DNA of 64,000 nucleotides from JBBDMX01 sp040878035 (GTDB taxonomy: Bacteria; Planctomycetota; Phycisphaerae; Phycisphaerales; Phycisphaeraceae), in contig JBBDMX010000053.1 in the NCBI GenBank assembly GCA_040878035.1, forward strand, positions 41,449 to 105,448, given 5' to 3'. The translations under genes and the position numbers were made by a program. Shown here in pieces: positions 1-7,722 of this stretch. The notes beneath the pieces were generated by a model that saw only the letters and a program-made list of their open reading frames with translations, did not search any database and was not told the DNA's origin. The stretch's first letter is position 1. The number at the start of each line of letters is the position of its first letter.

Positions 1-334
1 CCTCGGCGATCTTGTCCATGCCCAGGTATTGCTGGGGCGTCAGGTCGCCGCCGGGCACCTTGATGCGCGTCATGAAGATGATCTCGCGTTCGCCGCCCAG
101 GACCTTGTTGGCCTCGCGCGCGTCGCGGTCGTCCTGCTGATAGACGCCATGGTTCTTGAGCAGTTGCTGATCGTCTTGTTCGAAGCCGGGCGAGTCGCTG
201 TGCAGGGCCTGGTCGATCGTGCCGCGGAGGAAATGGCTGTTCTTCTTGGCCTCTTCGACCTTGGTCTGCTTCTTTTTGCTGGCCAACTGGTGTAGCCGGG
301 TTATCCCGGGGGGGTGGGGGTGCAAATGACCCAT
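1..334 (-). CDS. Sulfite/nitrite reductase hemoprotein, N-terminal part (runs off the window)
   Basis: Only the first roughly 110 codons are present; the gene continues beyond base 1. The reading frame gives a Lys-rich start, then FLRGTIDQAL, DDQQLLKNHGVYQQDDRDAR and a block ending IKVPGGDLTPQQYLGMDKIA. This is the characteristic N-terminal ferredoxin-like half domain of assimilatory sulfite reductase (CysI / ferredoxin-type Sir), which reduces sulfite to sulfide with siroheme and a 4Fe-4S cluster. The cluster-binding cysteines would lie outside the window. The ATG at 334 has a GGAG about 10 bases upstream; a TTG at 287 is an alternative start. Family call confident; NADPH versus ferredoxin dependence cannot be decided here. 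Confidence 0.8.
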   Translation of the reverse strand, partial: MGHLHPHPPGITRLHQLASKKKQTKVEEAKKNSHFLRGTIDQALHSDSPGFEQDDQQLLKNHGVYQQDDRDAREANKVLGGEREIIFMTRIKVPGGDLTPQQYLGMDKIAE

Positions 335-862
335 TTTGACATTTCTCCAGAGGAGGCGGGGTAAATTCGGGGCAGGAGCCGTGGTTCTGAACGGAATCTT
401 AGCCGTCCAGCGGACGGTTGCGACGGCCTCAATCCCGCCGCGGCAGGGGCTATCCTACATAAGAGCAATTCTTAACTAGCAGGCCCATGGGCCGGCAAAT
501 CTCGCGTAAACCACTTTTTTTCAAGGAATTAGGCCATTGCCGCGGCCCCCGCCACTGCCGCAGGCCACGCCGGGGGCCAATCAACGGCGGGCAATCATAG
601 CCGTTTATCCCCGAGTACGAAAATTTCTTGCCCGCACTCTTGCATTCCCCAAAGAATCGGGTAACTTGTATCTGTCAAGCATGGGGAGTCAGCGGAGCGG
701 AGACCACATGTTTGGGGATGAAGTTTTCAGCTAAGGTTACTCTTTCGGTATGAAGTAAGGAAGCTTGTCGCTTCCGGTATAAAACGTTGCGGCCATGGTT
801 CGTCCCAGACGATGGCACGCGAGTGAGGGATCTGGGACGAAACAGGAAAGTGGAGAACCACT
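335..862. other. Intergenic region with leader hairpins before the PEP-CTERM gene
   Basis: I see no convincing gene in this 528-base stretch between divergent genes. The left part should hold the sulfite reductase promoter. The right part contains two perfect inverted repeats, annotated separately. A TATAAA at 778-783 is a possible -10 box, but I find no well-placed -35. Confidence 0.5.
759..839 (+). promoter_or_regulatory. Two leader stem-loops upstream of the PEP-CTERM gene
   Basis: GGAAGC (759-764) pairs with GCTTCC (770-775) over a 5-base loop. CGTCCCAGA (801-809) pairs perfectly with TCTGGGACG (831-839) around a 21-base loop. The second stem ends 23 bases before the ATG at 863. Such stems could be transcriptional-regulator sites or 5' UTR structures; which one is unknown. 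Confidence 0.4.
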
Positions 863-1897
863 ATGAAGAGCAAGAGCATGTTTACGATGGGGGCGCTGCT
901 GGCAGCCGCAATGACGGCGGGCACGGCCCAAGGTGTTGTGCAGTTCGACTCGACGGGCACCGGGACTTTCGTCGCCGGGCAGAACACGACCCTGTTGGAC
1001 TGGTTCCCCGGCAATACGCTGGCGGATCAGGGCAACGAGGCAGTCGCCAACTTCGTTGGCGGCGCTGGCTCAACCGAATTCCACACGTACTACCAGGCCG
1101 TGTTGGGCAGCTACACCGTGTCTGGCGTGGGCACTCAGCTTATGCCTGCCGGAACCGAACTGACGATCGTCGTCGGCTTCCGTGAGCAGGTCGTTGGCGT
1201 GTCAGGTAGCCCCGGTGGCACAGGTGCGGCCGCTGAGTTTGCTTGGCTGCCCGAGGGCGCGGACTACTTCGAGATCTACTTCGATAGCGCCGCCGCCACA
1301 CTTAACGGTGCCACGGGTACCGGCCCGGCCAATACCCTCAGCGGTGCTGGTTACAACCAAGGCCAGTTGATCCTGCGTGCCGATCTTCAGTCGGTGAACA
1401 ACACGACCTTCACGGTGCTCGACGACAACGCCGGCCCCTTGGATCAGTCGGATACCTTCACTGCCGGCAACCAGTACCCCGGCATTGAAACGGTCGGTGG
1501 CAACGGCGAAACGCAGTTGACAGCCCGAATTACCGAGTGGGATACGGACTTCTTCAGCTTCAGCCCCGACGATGCGTTCACCATTCAGTTGGCCCTGCTC
1601 CAGAACGTAGGCGTCAATCTGCCCTACGGGTCGATTGACCCCTCGGCAGCCTTCACCGACAGCGAAAACGCTGGCGCCATCGGCACAGCCGGCAGCGCAA
1701 CCCTCTTGACAGCCGACATCGGCACCCTCAACGGTGGCCCCGTCGGCGGCGCCGGCAGCGAGGATATCCAGTTCCAGACGGACACCAATATGTCCTTCAG
1801 CCAAGCGACCACGATCATCCCCGAGCCGATCACGGCTGGGCTGAGCTTGATGGCCCTGGGTGGCCTGGGCGTGAGCGTCCTGCGTCGCCGACGCTAA
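863..1897 (+). CDS. PEP-CTERM sorting domain protein
   Basis: This 344-residue exported protein begins with a signal peptide (Lys-rich start, hydrophobic LLAAAMTAGTAQG). A long Gly/Thr/Ala/Asp-rich extracellular body of unknown function follows. The last ~24 residues are a PEP-CTERM signal: IIPEPITAG, a hydrophobic helix, then RRRR at the very end. In the established model the tail is recognised and removed by an exosortase, delivering the protein to the cell surface or extracellular matrix. No exosortase gene is in the window. GGAG lies 8 bases before the ATG. The gene stands alone, with leader hairpins upstream and a strong terminator downstream. The sorting signal is clear; the role of the body is unknown. 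Confidence 0.85.
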   Translation: MKSKSMFTMGALLAAAMTAGTAQGVVQFDSTGTGTFVAGQNTTLLDWFPGNTLADQGNEAVANFVGGAGSTEFHTYYQAVLGSYTVSGVGTQLMPAGTELTIVVGFREQVVGVSGSPGGTGAAAEFAWLPEGADYFEIYFDSAAATLNGATGTGPANTLSGAGYNQGQLILRADLQSVNNTTFTVLDDNAGPLDQSDTFTAGNQYPGIETVGGNGETQLTARITEWDTDFFSFSPDDAFTIQLALLQNVGVNLPYGSIDPSAAFTDSENAGAIGTAGSATLLTADIGTLNGGPVGGAGSEDIQFQTDTNMSFSQATTIIPEPITAGLSLMALGGLGVSVLRRRR

Positions 1898-1921
1898 GTC
1901 GTCAATCCCTCCGCAACGAAA

Positions 1922-1948
1922 ACCCCGCCGATGAGGCGGGGTTTTTTT
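1922..1948 (+). terminator. Rho-independent terminator after the PEP-CTERM gene
   Basis: ACCCCGCC, a five-base loop, GGCGGGGT and then a run of Ts. It starts about 25 bases after the stop codon of the PEP-CTERM gene. Confidence 0.9.
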
Positions 1949-2026
1949 GTTGCTTGGTTTCTCGTGCCCCACCATGGCAGCCTCAAACCGGGCCAAGTGA
2001 CTTGCGCCGGCCCGAATCGCTCACGA

Positions 2027-3262
2027 TCACGCCACCAGCGACGCCAGCAGTCGGTTGAAGATGATCCCCGTGTCATACTGTCGAATCGCCTCCGCCAGTC
2101 GGCCGGCCGACTGGCGATAGGACGACTGCTCCACCACACGATCCACTGCCAAGCGGACGCGCCGGCCATTGGCCTGGCCGGCCCGAATCAGTAGTCCCGC
2201 GCCGGCGCGCTCCACCGCGCCCATTGTCAGGTACTGGTCCATGTTGGACGCCACGCCGATCACCGGCGTGCCCTGGGCCAGCGCCTGGTAGACCGGCGCA
2301 CTGCCGCCATTGCACACCACCACCGCGCTGCGTGCCGCCGCGGCCTCACCGGGCAGGTACTTGGCCACCCGCGCATTGGCGGGCGCCTGCGCCACCTCGA
2401 TCCGTCCAGCCGTCGCCGCCATCACTTGTCCCGAGTAGTCCGCCAGGCTCCCCAGAATCTCCGGCAGCAGGTTCACCTGCCCCGACGAGCCCAGCGTGAC
2501 GTAGATCGGCGGCGGCTGTGCCGGTACCCGGTCCCACCACGCCGGCGGATCATTGGGCGGCGACCAGGTCACCGGCCCGATGTAGTGGTGGTTGGCAGGT
2601 GGCTTCCGCGTCGCCACCAGTTCCGGCACATCGGCATAAAGGACGTGATCGCCCCAAGTGTAGACGTCCGTCAGTCCACCCAGCAACGGCAGCCCGTGCT
2701 CCCGCCGCAGCCGATTCATGGTGCGTGCGTGACTGGCAAAGACCACCGGCCGCGCCAGGTCGAACACGCACTGTCCCAGCCCAGGTCCCAGTAGCCGAGC
2801 CAAGGCATGCTCGGGAAGGGGGAACCGCTTCTGGGCCGCATAGGGGCTCCAGTGCGCATTGGTGAGGTTGATATACGGCACACCTTCCAGCGGCGCCGAC
2901 ACCGCCAGCGACAAGCGAAAGTCGCCGATGACCGCTGCCGGCTTGATCTGCCCGAGCAATTGGCGATCGCGGGCGATGTATGCAACCAGTTCGTCGCGTT
3001 GATAGAGGGGCGCGCCTGCGGCCAAACGGTCCAGAAAAACCTGTGACGCGATCGTGTCGATAGCGTGGCGTTGCCAGGACGGCTCGGTCAGCATGTCCAT
3101 ACCGCGCCGATCGCAGGCGAAGTGGACCTCGTACCGGCCCAAGTCCAGTGCGCGCGCCAGCACCGCCGGCCGGGCGACGTGCGCCAAGGTTACCGCCTCA
3201 GCAACGAAAAGGATGCGCGGCTTTTCCCCTGCCGGTTCAATCTGACTCAACGGGGCGCTCAC
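2027..3262 (-). CDS. UGT/MGT-like glycosyltransferase (GT-B fold)
   Basis: A 411-residue enzyme expected to transfer a sugar from a nucleotide-sugar to a small acceptor. The N-terminal Rossmann half starts RILFVAEAVTLAHVARP; His28 sits where the catalytic His of GT1 enzymes lies. The donor-binding half has YVTLGSSGQ and, at about 314-343, VVCNGGSAPVYQAL...GTPVIG...NMDQ, matching the UGT/MurG-type signature. The usual HGG is NGG here. The start overlaps the stop of the upstream epimerase by 4 bases (ATGA), so the two are translationally coupled. It is the last gene of the acyltransferase-ThiF-nitroreductase run, which suggests glycosylation of that product; the substrate is inference. Confidence 0.8.
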   Translation of the reverse strand: MSAPLSQIEPAGEKPRILFVAEAVTLAHVARPAVLARALDLGRYEVHFACDRRGMDMLTEPSWQRHAIDTIASQVFLDRLAAGAPLYQRDELVAYIARDRQLLGQIKPAAVIGDFRLSLAVSAPLEGVPYINLTNAHWSPYAAQKRFPLPEHALARLLGPGLGQCVFDLARPVVFASHARTMNRLRREHGLPLLGGLTDVYTWGDHVLYADVPELVATRKPPANHHYIGPVTWSPPNDPPAWWDRVPAQPPPIYVTLGSSGQVNLLPEILGSLADYSGQVMAATAGRIEVAQAPANARVAKYLPGEAAAARSAVVVCNGGSAPVYQALAQGTPVIGVASNMDQYLTMGAVERAGAGLLIRAGQANGRRVRLAVDRVVEQSSYRQSAGRLAEAIRQYDTGIIFNRLLASLVA

Positions 3263-4425
3263 GCAGCGTCTTTCCTGGCTTCGCCCAGCAAGTTGTGGTG
3301 ACGCAACTCCTCTTCAGCTTGGGCCGAACGGTCCACCGTATCCTGACGGCGCGCCCAGTGCAGGAACTCCTGCAAGCCTTGGCGCAGCGACGTGCGCGGC
3401 TCATAGCCCAGCCGTTGGCGGGCACGGGCCAGGTCGGCATAGCAGGCCCATACGTCGCCGACACGGAACTTGCTGGTGTCTTCCAAGTCGCCGCCAAGTT
3501 GCACCAGATCGCGCAAGGTTTCCGCCAACTCATGGATTGTGTGACCTTCACCGGCGCCGATGTTGATGCACTCGCCGGCAGGCACATCGGCGGTCAGCGC
3601 CAACACATTGGCCGCCACCACATCCGACACGTGCACAAAGTCCCGCCGCGGCAGCCCATGCTCGTACAAGGCAATGGGCTGGCCGGCCATCAGGCGGTTA
3701 TAGAACACCGAGACCACACCCGTATAAGGATTGCCCAATGCCTGCCGCGAACCATAAACATTGAAGTAGCGCAAGCACACCACCGGCAGGCCTTGTGTCT
3801 TGGCGGCCAGGATGCAGTAGTCTTCCTGCTGCTTCTTGGTCCAACCGTAGACGGAGATCGGTGCGCACGGACGGTCTTCCTGTGTGGCCACGGGCGCTAC
3901 CGGCTGGTCGGTGTTGGGACAGTGCGTGTCAAAGTCACCGGCTTCCATGGCCTGACGCTCGCGCAAATTGGGATAGACGATCATCCCGTCCCGGCGTTGG
4001 CAGGTGCCTTCACCATAGACCGCGCGGGAGGAGGCGAGCACGACACGGCGCAGGGGCTGCGCCTTGCCTGCCGCGGCGGCACGCTGGCGCGCCGCCAAAA
4101 CATCCAGCAGCGTCGCTGTGCCGGCGACGTTGGTGTCCACGTAAGAGCGCATCTCGTACATGCTCTGCCCCACGCCGGTGAGCGAGGCGAAGTGATACAC
4201 GGCATCGATACCGACCAGGGCACGTTGGATATCGTGGGGATGGCGCACGTCGCCGGGCACCAACTCAACCTGAGGGTGCAGATATGCCGGTCGCGAGGCG
4301 TGGGGACCATGCACTTGCGGATCAAGCAGATCCAGGGCGCGGACCTGATGTCCACGCTTGATCAATTCGTCGGCGGTGTGCGAGCCGATGAAGCCCGCCC
4401 CACCAGTGATCAGAATGTTAGCCAT
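3259..4425 (-). CDS. NAD-dependent sugar-nucleotide epimerase/dehydratase (SDR)
   Basis: A 388-residue extended SDR. The NAD-binding GGAGFIG motif is at residues 8-14. The catalytic region has ASSRAVYGEG at about 131-140 and YxxxK as Tyr193/Lys197 (VYGWTKK). A substrate-loop motif LRYFNVYG follows, typical of UDP-glucose 4-epimerase and dTDP-glucose dehydratase relatives. The start was set at the ATG preceded by GAGGAG about 10 bases away; an in-frame ATG six codons upstream lacks a site. It is coupled to the glycosyltransferase by a 4-base overlap, so it probably supplies that enzyme's donor sugar. The exact reaction (4-epimerase, dehydratase or other) is not decidable by eye. Confidence 0.82.
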   Translation of the reverse strand: MANILITGGAGFIGSHTADELIKRGHQVRALDLLDPQVHGPHASRPAYLHPQVELVPGDVRHPHDIQRALVGIDAVYHFASLTGVGQSMYEMRSYVDTNVAGTATLLDVLAARQRAAAAGKAQPLRRVVLASSRAVYGEGTCQRRDGMIVYPNLRERQAMEAGDFDTHCPNTDQPVAPVATQEDRPCAPISVYGWTKKQQEDYCILAAKTQGLPVVCLRYFNVYGSRQALGNPYTGVVSVFYNRLMAGQPIALYEHGLPRRDFVHVSDVVAANVLALTADVPAGECINIGAGEGHTIHELAETLRDLVQLGGDLEDTSKFRVGDVWACYADLARARQRLGYEPRTSLRQGLQEFLHWARRQDTVDRSAQAEEELRHHNLLGEARKDAA

Positions 4426-4458
4426 GGCTGGCGATCTCCTCACAAAACACGCGCCGGC

Positions 4459-5586
4459 TCAATCGGTCTTGCGCAAGTGTTCCAGCGGCAGGCGCAGCGA
4501 GCGGGCGCGCGGGGCGGCGCCGTGGCCGAGGCGGCCCATGAACATGGCGCGCTGCGCGGTTTCCTGGCCCACCAGGCCCGCCAGGCCTTCCGCCACGGCG
4601 CGGGCGGTCTGCTGGGCCTTGGCGTCCTGCACGAATGTCACTTTGTTCCACACGTAGTTGGCGAAGATCAGCGGGGTCATTTCCGGCTGGAACTGGAGGC
4701 CGAGCTTGGCGCTGGTCAGCCAGAAGCGTTGCACCGCGGCGCCGGCGGCGACGTAGTCGTCGATGCCCTGGGGCGCACGCTCCGCCAGCAGCAGGAAGTG
4801 GGCGCCGCACTTAAGCGCGGGCATGTAGTCCAACTGGAGGCGCGGCATGGCCGTGCCCATCAGCCGGTTCATCGTGCGCACCCGGCCCCAGCTCTTCATC
4901 GCCCATTCCATCATGCGCAGCGTCATCGTGCCCAGGCCGATGGCCTGATCCGGCATGCGATCGTCGCTGTAACGGTTGCGCCAATGAATCACGTGCTTGT
5001 GGACGCGGTAGCATTCCTCGGTGGTCAGACGAATATGGGCGCTCTTGAAGAGCAGCCGCGCCACGCCGCGGCGGGCATCGCCTTCGATCCAGCGGATGGC
5101 AAATCCGAGGGCCGCAGGCAGGGCCTGCTCAAGGGCGCGTTTCTCCTGGGGCACAAGCGCACGCGGATGCATCGGCCGGCGCTGCGTGGTGCGCGAAGGG
5201 ATCACGTCCACCAGCGGGTCGCGCGCGATGCTGGGGTCCTCGTGGAAGCGCACATCGTAAATGGGCGTGTGCTCAGGGGCGTCACCGCGGCGGGCGTATG
5301 CGACGCCAAGGCCCTGGGCCGACGCGGCGATGCGAATCGTCTCCAGCAGGATGCCATGCGCGAGCTGGCTGGCCCGGCCCTGAAGGTCGTAAACGACGGT
5401 CTGTCGCGTGTCGAAGGCGTGCACCGCCAGGTGATGGTCGTCAATGATTTCGAAGCGCCAGGGCTGCGTGTTGTCGCCGCTGGGCGCCCAGCGCGCCAGC
5501 TCAAGAATGCGCTGGATGCAGGTCCTCTCTCCCTTCTGAGGGAGAGGGTTAGGGTGAGGGTGCGAGGCTGTGGCTTGCGTCAACAT
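4459..5586 (-). CDS. Nitroreductase-family flavoprotein, likely partner of ThiF protein
   Basis: About 375 residues. The N-terminal core ILELARWAPSGDNTQPWRFEI is the FMN-binding start of the nitroreductase fold, and GAAVQRFWLTSAKLGL near residue 280 is the second conserved helix. Length and pattern fit the large nitroreductase domain found in Acg/Rv1355c-type proteins. The first 20 residues (after the ATG at 5586) are translated repeat DNA reading PHPNPLPQKGER, so the original start may differ or have been altered. It lies 106 bases after the ThiF gene and 33 bases before the epimerase gene. In Rv1355c of Mycobacterium a ThiF and a nitroreductase domain are fused in one protein; here they are adjacent. 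Substrate unknown. Confidence 0.75.
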   Translation of the reverse strand: MLTQATASHPHPNPLPQKGERTCIQRILELARWAPSGDNTQPWRFEIIDDHHLAVHAFDTRQTVVYDLQGRASQLAHGILLETIRIAASAQGLGVAYARRGDAPEHTPIYDVRFHEDPSIARDPLVDVIPSRTTQRRPMHPRALVPQEKRALEQALPAALGFAIRWIEGDARRGVARLLFKSAHIRLTTEECYRVHKHVIHWRNRYSDDRMPDQAIGLGTMTLRMMEWAMKSWGRVRTMNRLMGTAMPRLQLDYMPALKCGAHFLLLAERAPQGIDDYVAAGAAVQRFWLTSAKLGLQFQPEMTPLIFANYVWNKVTFVQDAKAQQTARAVAEGLAGLVGQETAQRAMFMGRLGHGAAPRARSLRLPLEHLRKTD

Positions 5587-5688
5587 AGCTTCAAAGCCGT
5601 CGGCCAGGGGTCTGTGTGTTATGTCGGCGCCCGTTCATCCGCAGATCCCCCCACCCCGCCCTCTCCCACCCCGGAGGGGAGAGGGGGT
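5527..5688. repeat. Pair of CTCTCCC...GGGAGAGG palindromic repeats between the ThiF and nitroreductase genes
   Basis: CTCTCCCTTCTGAGGGAGAG with a GGGTGAGGGTG tail lies at 5527-5562. A second palindrome (CTCTCCCACCCCGGAGGGGAGAG) lies around 5661-5684. The two point in opposite directions and occupy most of the gap between the two genes. The first one extends into the open frame and makes the first codons of the nitroreductase ORF. Confidence 0.7.
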
Positions 5689-5692
5689 AAAG

Positions 5693-6553
5693 TCACGACT
5701 CGACCGTCACTGCCTCGGCGCCCACGCGCAGCGGCTCGGCGGGATCCTGGAGCGCCCACGGCGTCCAGCGCGTACGCACGAATGCATAGCGGTAAGCGTC
5801 GAACTGAAGTCCTTCGGGCGCGGCGATGATCGGCGGGTCGTTGCGGTCCAGCAGGATCTTGAGCACCTGCGTACCCGCCACGCCGGCACACAGATCGACG
5901 CCCATGGGCTTGGACGGCCCCTTGTGGTTTTTCAGATCGATGGTCGAAGGGTCGCGCAGGTAGGGTGCCTGGAGTGACGCCGGCGCCAAGCCGCAGTAGA
6001 AGCGGCGAAGCTGCTCCACCTCATCGTGACCCTCCAGGCGGAAGTATTCCTCGAAGGTGACGCCGCCGGGAAGGAAGTTGAGCAGCGCCACGCTCATGCC
6101 CAGCGGCGCCGCGGTGACGGCGGGAATGCCCAGCTTGGCGCAGGCGGCAAAGACGGCGCAACGTTCACGCACCGCGAAGAAGTCCAGGCCATCCACATAA
6201 ACATCCGCGCCCTCGAGAAAAGCCTCGACGTTGGCGGCATTAATGCCCTGGTGAAACTCACTGTTGATGACCAGATCCGGGTTGATGTCCAGGGCACGAT
6301 CGGTCATCACCTCAATCTTGGGTTGGCCCATGGTCGATTGGCTGGCGCCGGCTTGCCGGTTCACATTCGCCAACTCGAAAACATCCAGGTCCGAGAGCGT
6401 GAACCGTCCGATGCCCAATCGCGTTAAGGTTTCCAGATGCCTTCCCCCCACCCCGCCAAGGCCGGCGATGGCGACGCACTTGCCCCGCAGTTCCTCCTGT
6501 TCCAGCTCGGTCACCCAGCCGAGATTCCGGCTGAAGCGTTCCTGGTATGCCAC
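5693..6553 (-). CDS. ThiF/E1-like adenylyltransferase
   Basis: A 286-residue member of the ThiF/MoeB/E1 superfamily, which adenylates a C-terminal carboxylate or a small acid with ATP. GLGGVG at residues 31-36 is the nucleotide loop. DVFELANVNRQ (Asp57, Asn65, Arg66, Gln67) is the conserved E1 motif, followed by GQPK. The zinc CxxC pairs of MoeB/ThiF are not evident. Start chosen at GTG 6553 because AGGTGA lies just upstream and the protein then opens directly at the family's usual position. The upstream ATG at 6634 would add repeat-like sequence. Located between FeeM-like acyltransferases and a nitroreductase, it may activate an N-acyl amino acid; this is inference. Confidence 0.8.
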   Translation of the reverse strand: MAYQERFSRNLGWVTELEQEELRGKCVAIAGLGGVGGRHLETLTRLGIGRFTLSDLDVFELANVNRQAGASQSTMGQPKIEVMTDRALDINPDLVINSEFHQGINAANVEAFLEGADVYVDGLDFFAVRERCAVFAACAKLGIPAVTAAPLGMSVALLNFLPGGVTFEEYFRLEGHDEVEQLRRFYCGLAPASLQAPYLRDPSTIDLKNHKGPSKPMGVDLCAGVAGTQVLKILLDRNDPPIIAAPEGLQFDAYRYAFVRTRWTPWALQDPAEPLRVGAEAVTVES

Positions 6554-6664
6554 GGGGTCACCTGTAGGGCTCAGTGATGCGCAGCAACGTCCCGGGCGCC
6601 CGTGCCACGCGGAGGTCTTCAAGCTTAGAATCATAGCTTATCGGTCCATGAAGTGGTAGCTTGG

Positions 6665-7534
6665 TCACGATTGCTCCGACAAAATGGGGGAAATGGGCTG
6701 CGCCTTGGCGCGCAGATACTGATCCACGGCCGACCCGGTGACGAGGCGAGGATCGAACGTGAAGCGGTCGGCGTAGAGCGACGCCGGAACGGGCGACTCG
6801 GTCACGAACGCCAGGCCGCGCGGCTTGTTGGGCAGCAGCAGCTTGGCCAGGTCCATGCGCAGCAGGACGACCGGCGCGTCGCAGACGGTCGGATGCGTGT
6901 CGAGTTCCCCGATCAGTTCAAACGCCAGGGCCCGCCGGTAGAACGGCGCGTGGTGCGGGTGGACGCCGATGACGATATCGTCGCAGCCGGTGGCCACCGC
7001 GTAGTAAATGCCGATGCGCATGAGGCCGAAGAGGGACACCAGCGAACGCGCCAGGTGCTCGCGGCGGTCAGCGAACAGTCCGATCTCGCAGAGCCGCCGG
7101 CCACGCTGGCGCAGGGCCTCCAGTTCCTTGCGATACACCAGATCCAGCGGCAAACCCTGCTGGCCGTCGAGCATGCACGTTAACGTGGAGATGACCTGCG
7201 GCCCCAGCAGGCCCAGCACCACGGCGCTGCTGCCCCGCGCCGCCTGTCGAACCGTGTGAACCTCAAACGGATTGGCCGGGATGATGTCTATGCGCCGGTA
7301 GGCGTGATACACCAGGCGCCAGGCGTCGATGACCTCTTCAAGCGAGCCGGCCACCTGGAATGAGAGGCCCGTGGACTTGCCCGACGGGACGGTCACCGCG
7401 GCATCGATGCGGACGCGGTCGCCGCCGGGCGCCGCCGACGCATCATCCAGGGCCCGATCATGTGTCCGGACCCCCTCTGCAGCCGGTTCGGGCTGGCCAT
7501 GGCAATCCTGGACAGGCGAAGCATTGCGGACCAT
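6665..7534 (-). CDS. FeeM-like N-acyl amino acid synthase (GNAT-fold acyltransferase), copy 1
   Basis: A 289-residue protein with a variable 55-residue N terminus and then a conserved core. The core has LEEVIDAWRLVYHAY near 65-79, LPLDLVY at 128-134, Glu150 in LCEIGLFAD, and GVHPHHAPFY ending at 199, followed by FELIG. The pattern resembles the FeeM N-acyl amino acid synthase core and the related autoinducer-synthase-like acyltransferases tied to PEP-CTERM/exosortase genomes (TIGR03694-type). FeeM joins a fatty acyl group from acyl carrier protein to an amino acid. GGAG lies 7 bases before the ATG. It is a paralogue of the next upstream gene. Family assignment is from motif memory, and the acyl and amino substrates are unknown. 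Confidence 0.7.
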   Translation of the reverse strand: MVRNASPVQDCHGQPEPAAEGVRTHDRALDDASAAPGGDRVRIDAAVTVPSGKSTGLSFQVAGSLEEVIDAWRLVYHAYRRIDIIPANPFEVHTVRQAARGSSAVVLGLLGPQVISTLTCMLDGQQGLPLDLVYRKELEALRQRGRRLCEIGLFADRREHLARSLVSLFGLMRIGIYYAVATGCDDIVIGVHPHHAPFYRRALAFELIGELDTHPTVCDAPVVLLRMDLAKLLLPNKPRGLAFVTESPVPASLYADRFTFDPRLVTGSAVDQYLRAKAQPISPILSEQS

Positions 7535-7700
7535 TGTTCAACTCCAATCGGACCATCCCCTATGGCGCTTTCGGGTGATTGGCTGATCGAGTTCACCGCG
7601 CGGCCTGCGCGCTGTAGAGATCACGGCGGGTCTGGACGGTTTGTAACGGATGTAGCGATTACGGGACGGAATGGCGCGCACGAACACCCAAATCAGAGGC

Positions 7701-7716
7701 TAGGCCGCAAGCGGCG
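7701..7716. repeat. REP-core palindrome
   Basis: GGCCGCAAGCGGC matches the core of the RAYT-associated REP family concentrated at 31-40 kb. It lies in the 188-base gap between the two acyltransferase genes. Confidence 0.5.
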
Positions 7717-7722
7717 CCCGGA

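Noticed and set aside
29..295. Plus-strand frame of 88 codons at the left edge
   Set aside because: The opposite strand encodes a clear sulfite reductase N terminus over the same bases.
820..840. TGGCAC-like sigma54 box before the PEP-CTERM gene
   Set aside because: There is no TTGC element at the required spacing, so only the inverted repeats were reported.
3148..5829. A plus-strand open frame of almost 900 codons
   Set aside because: It runs antisense through the glycosyltransferase, epimerase and nitroreductase genes, has shadow-type composition, and high GC makes such frames common. Similar long antisense frames at 12941-14356, 15854-17392 and 57466-59295 were dropped for the same reason.
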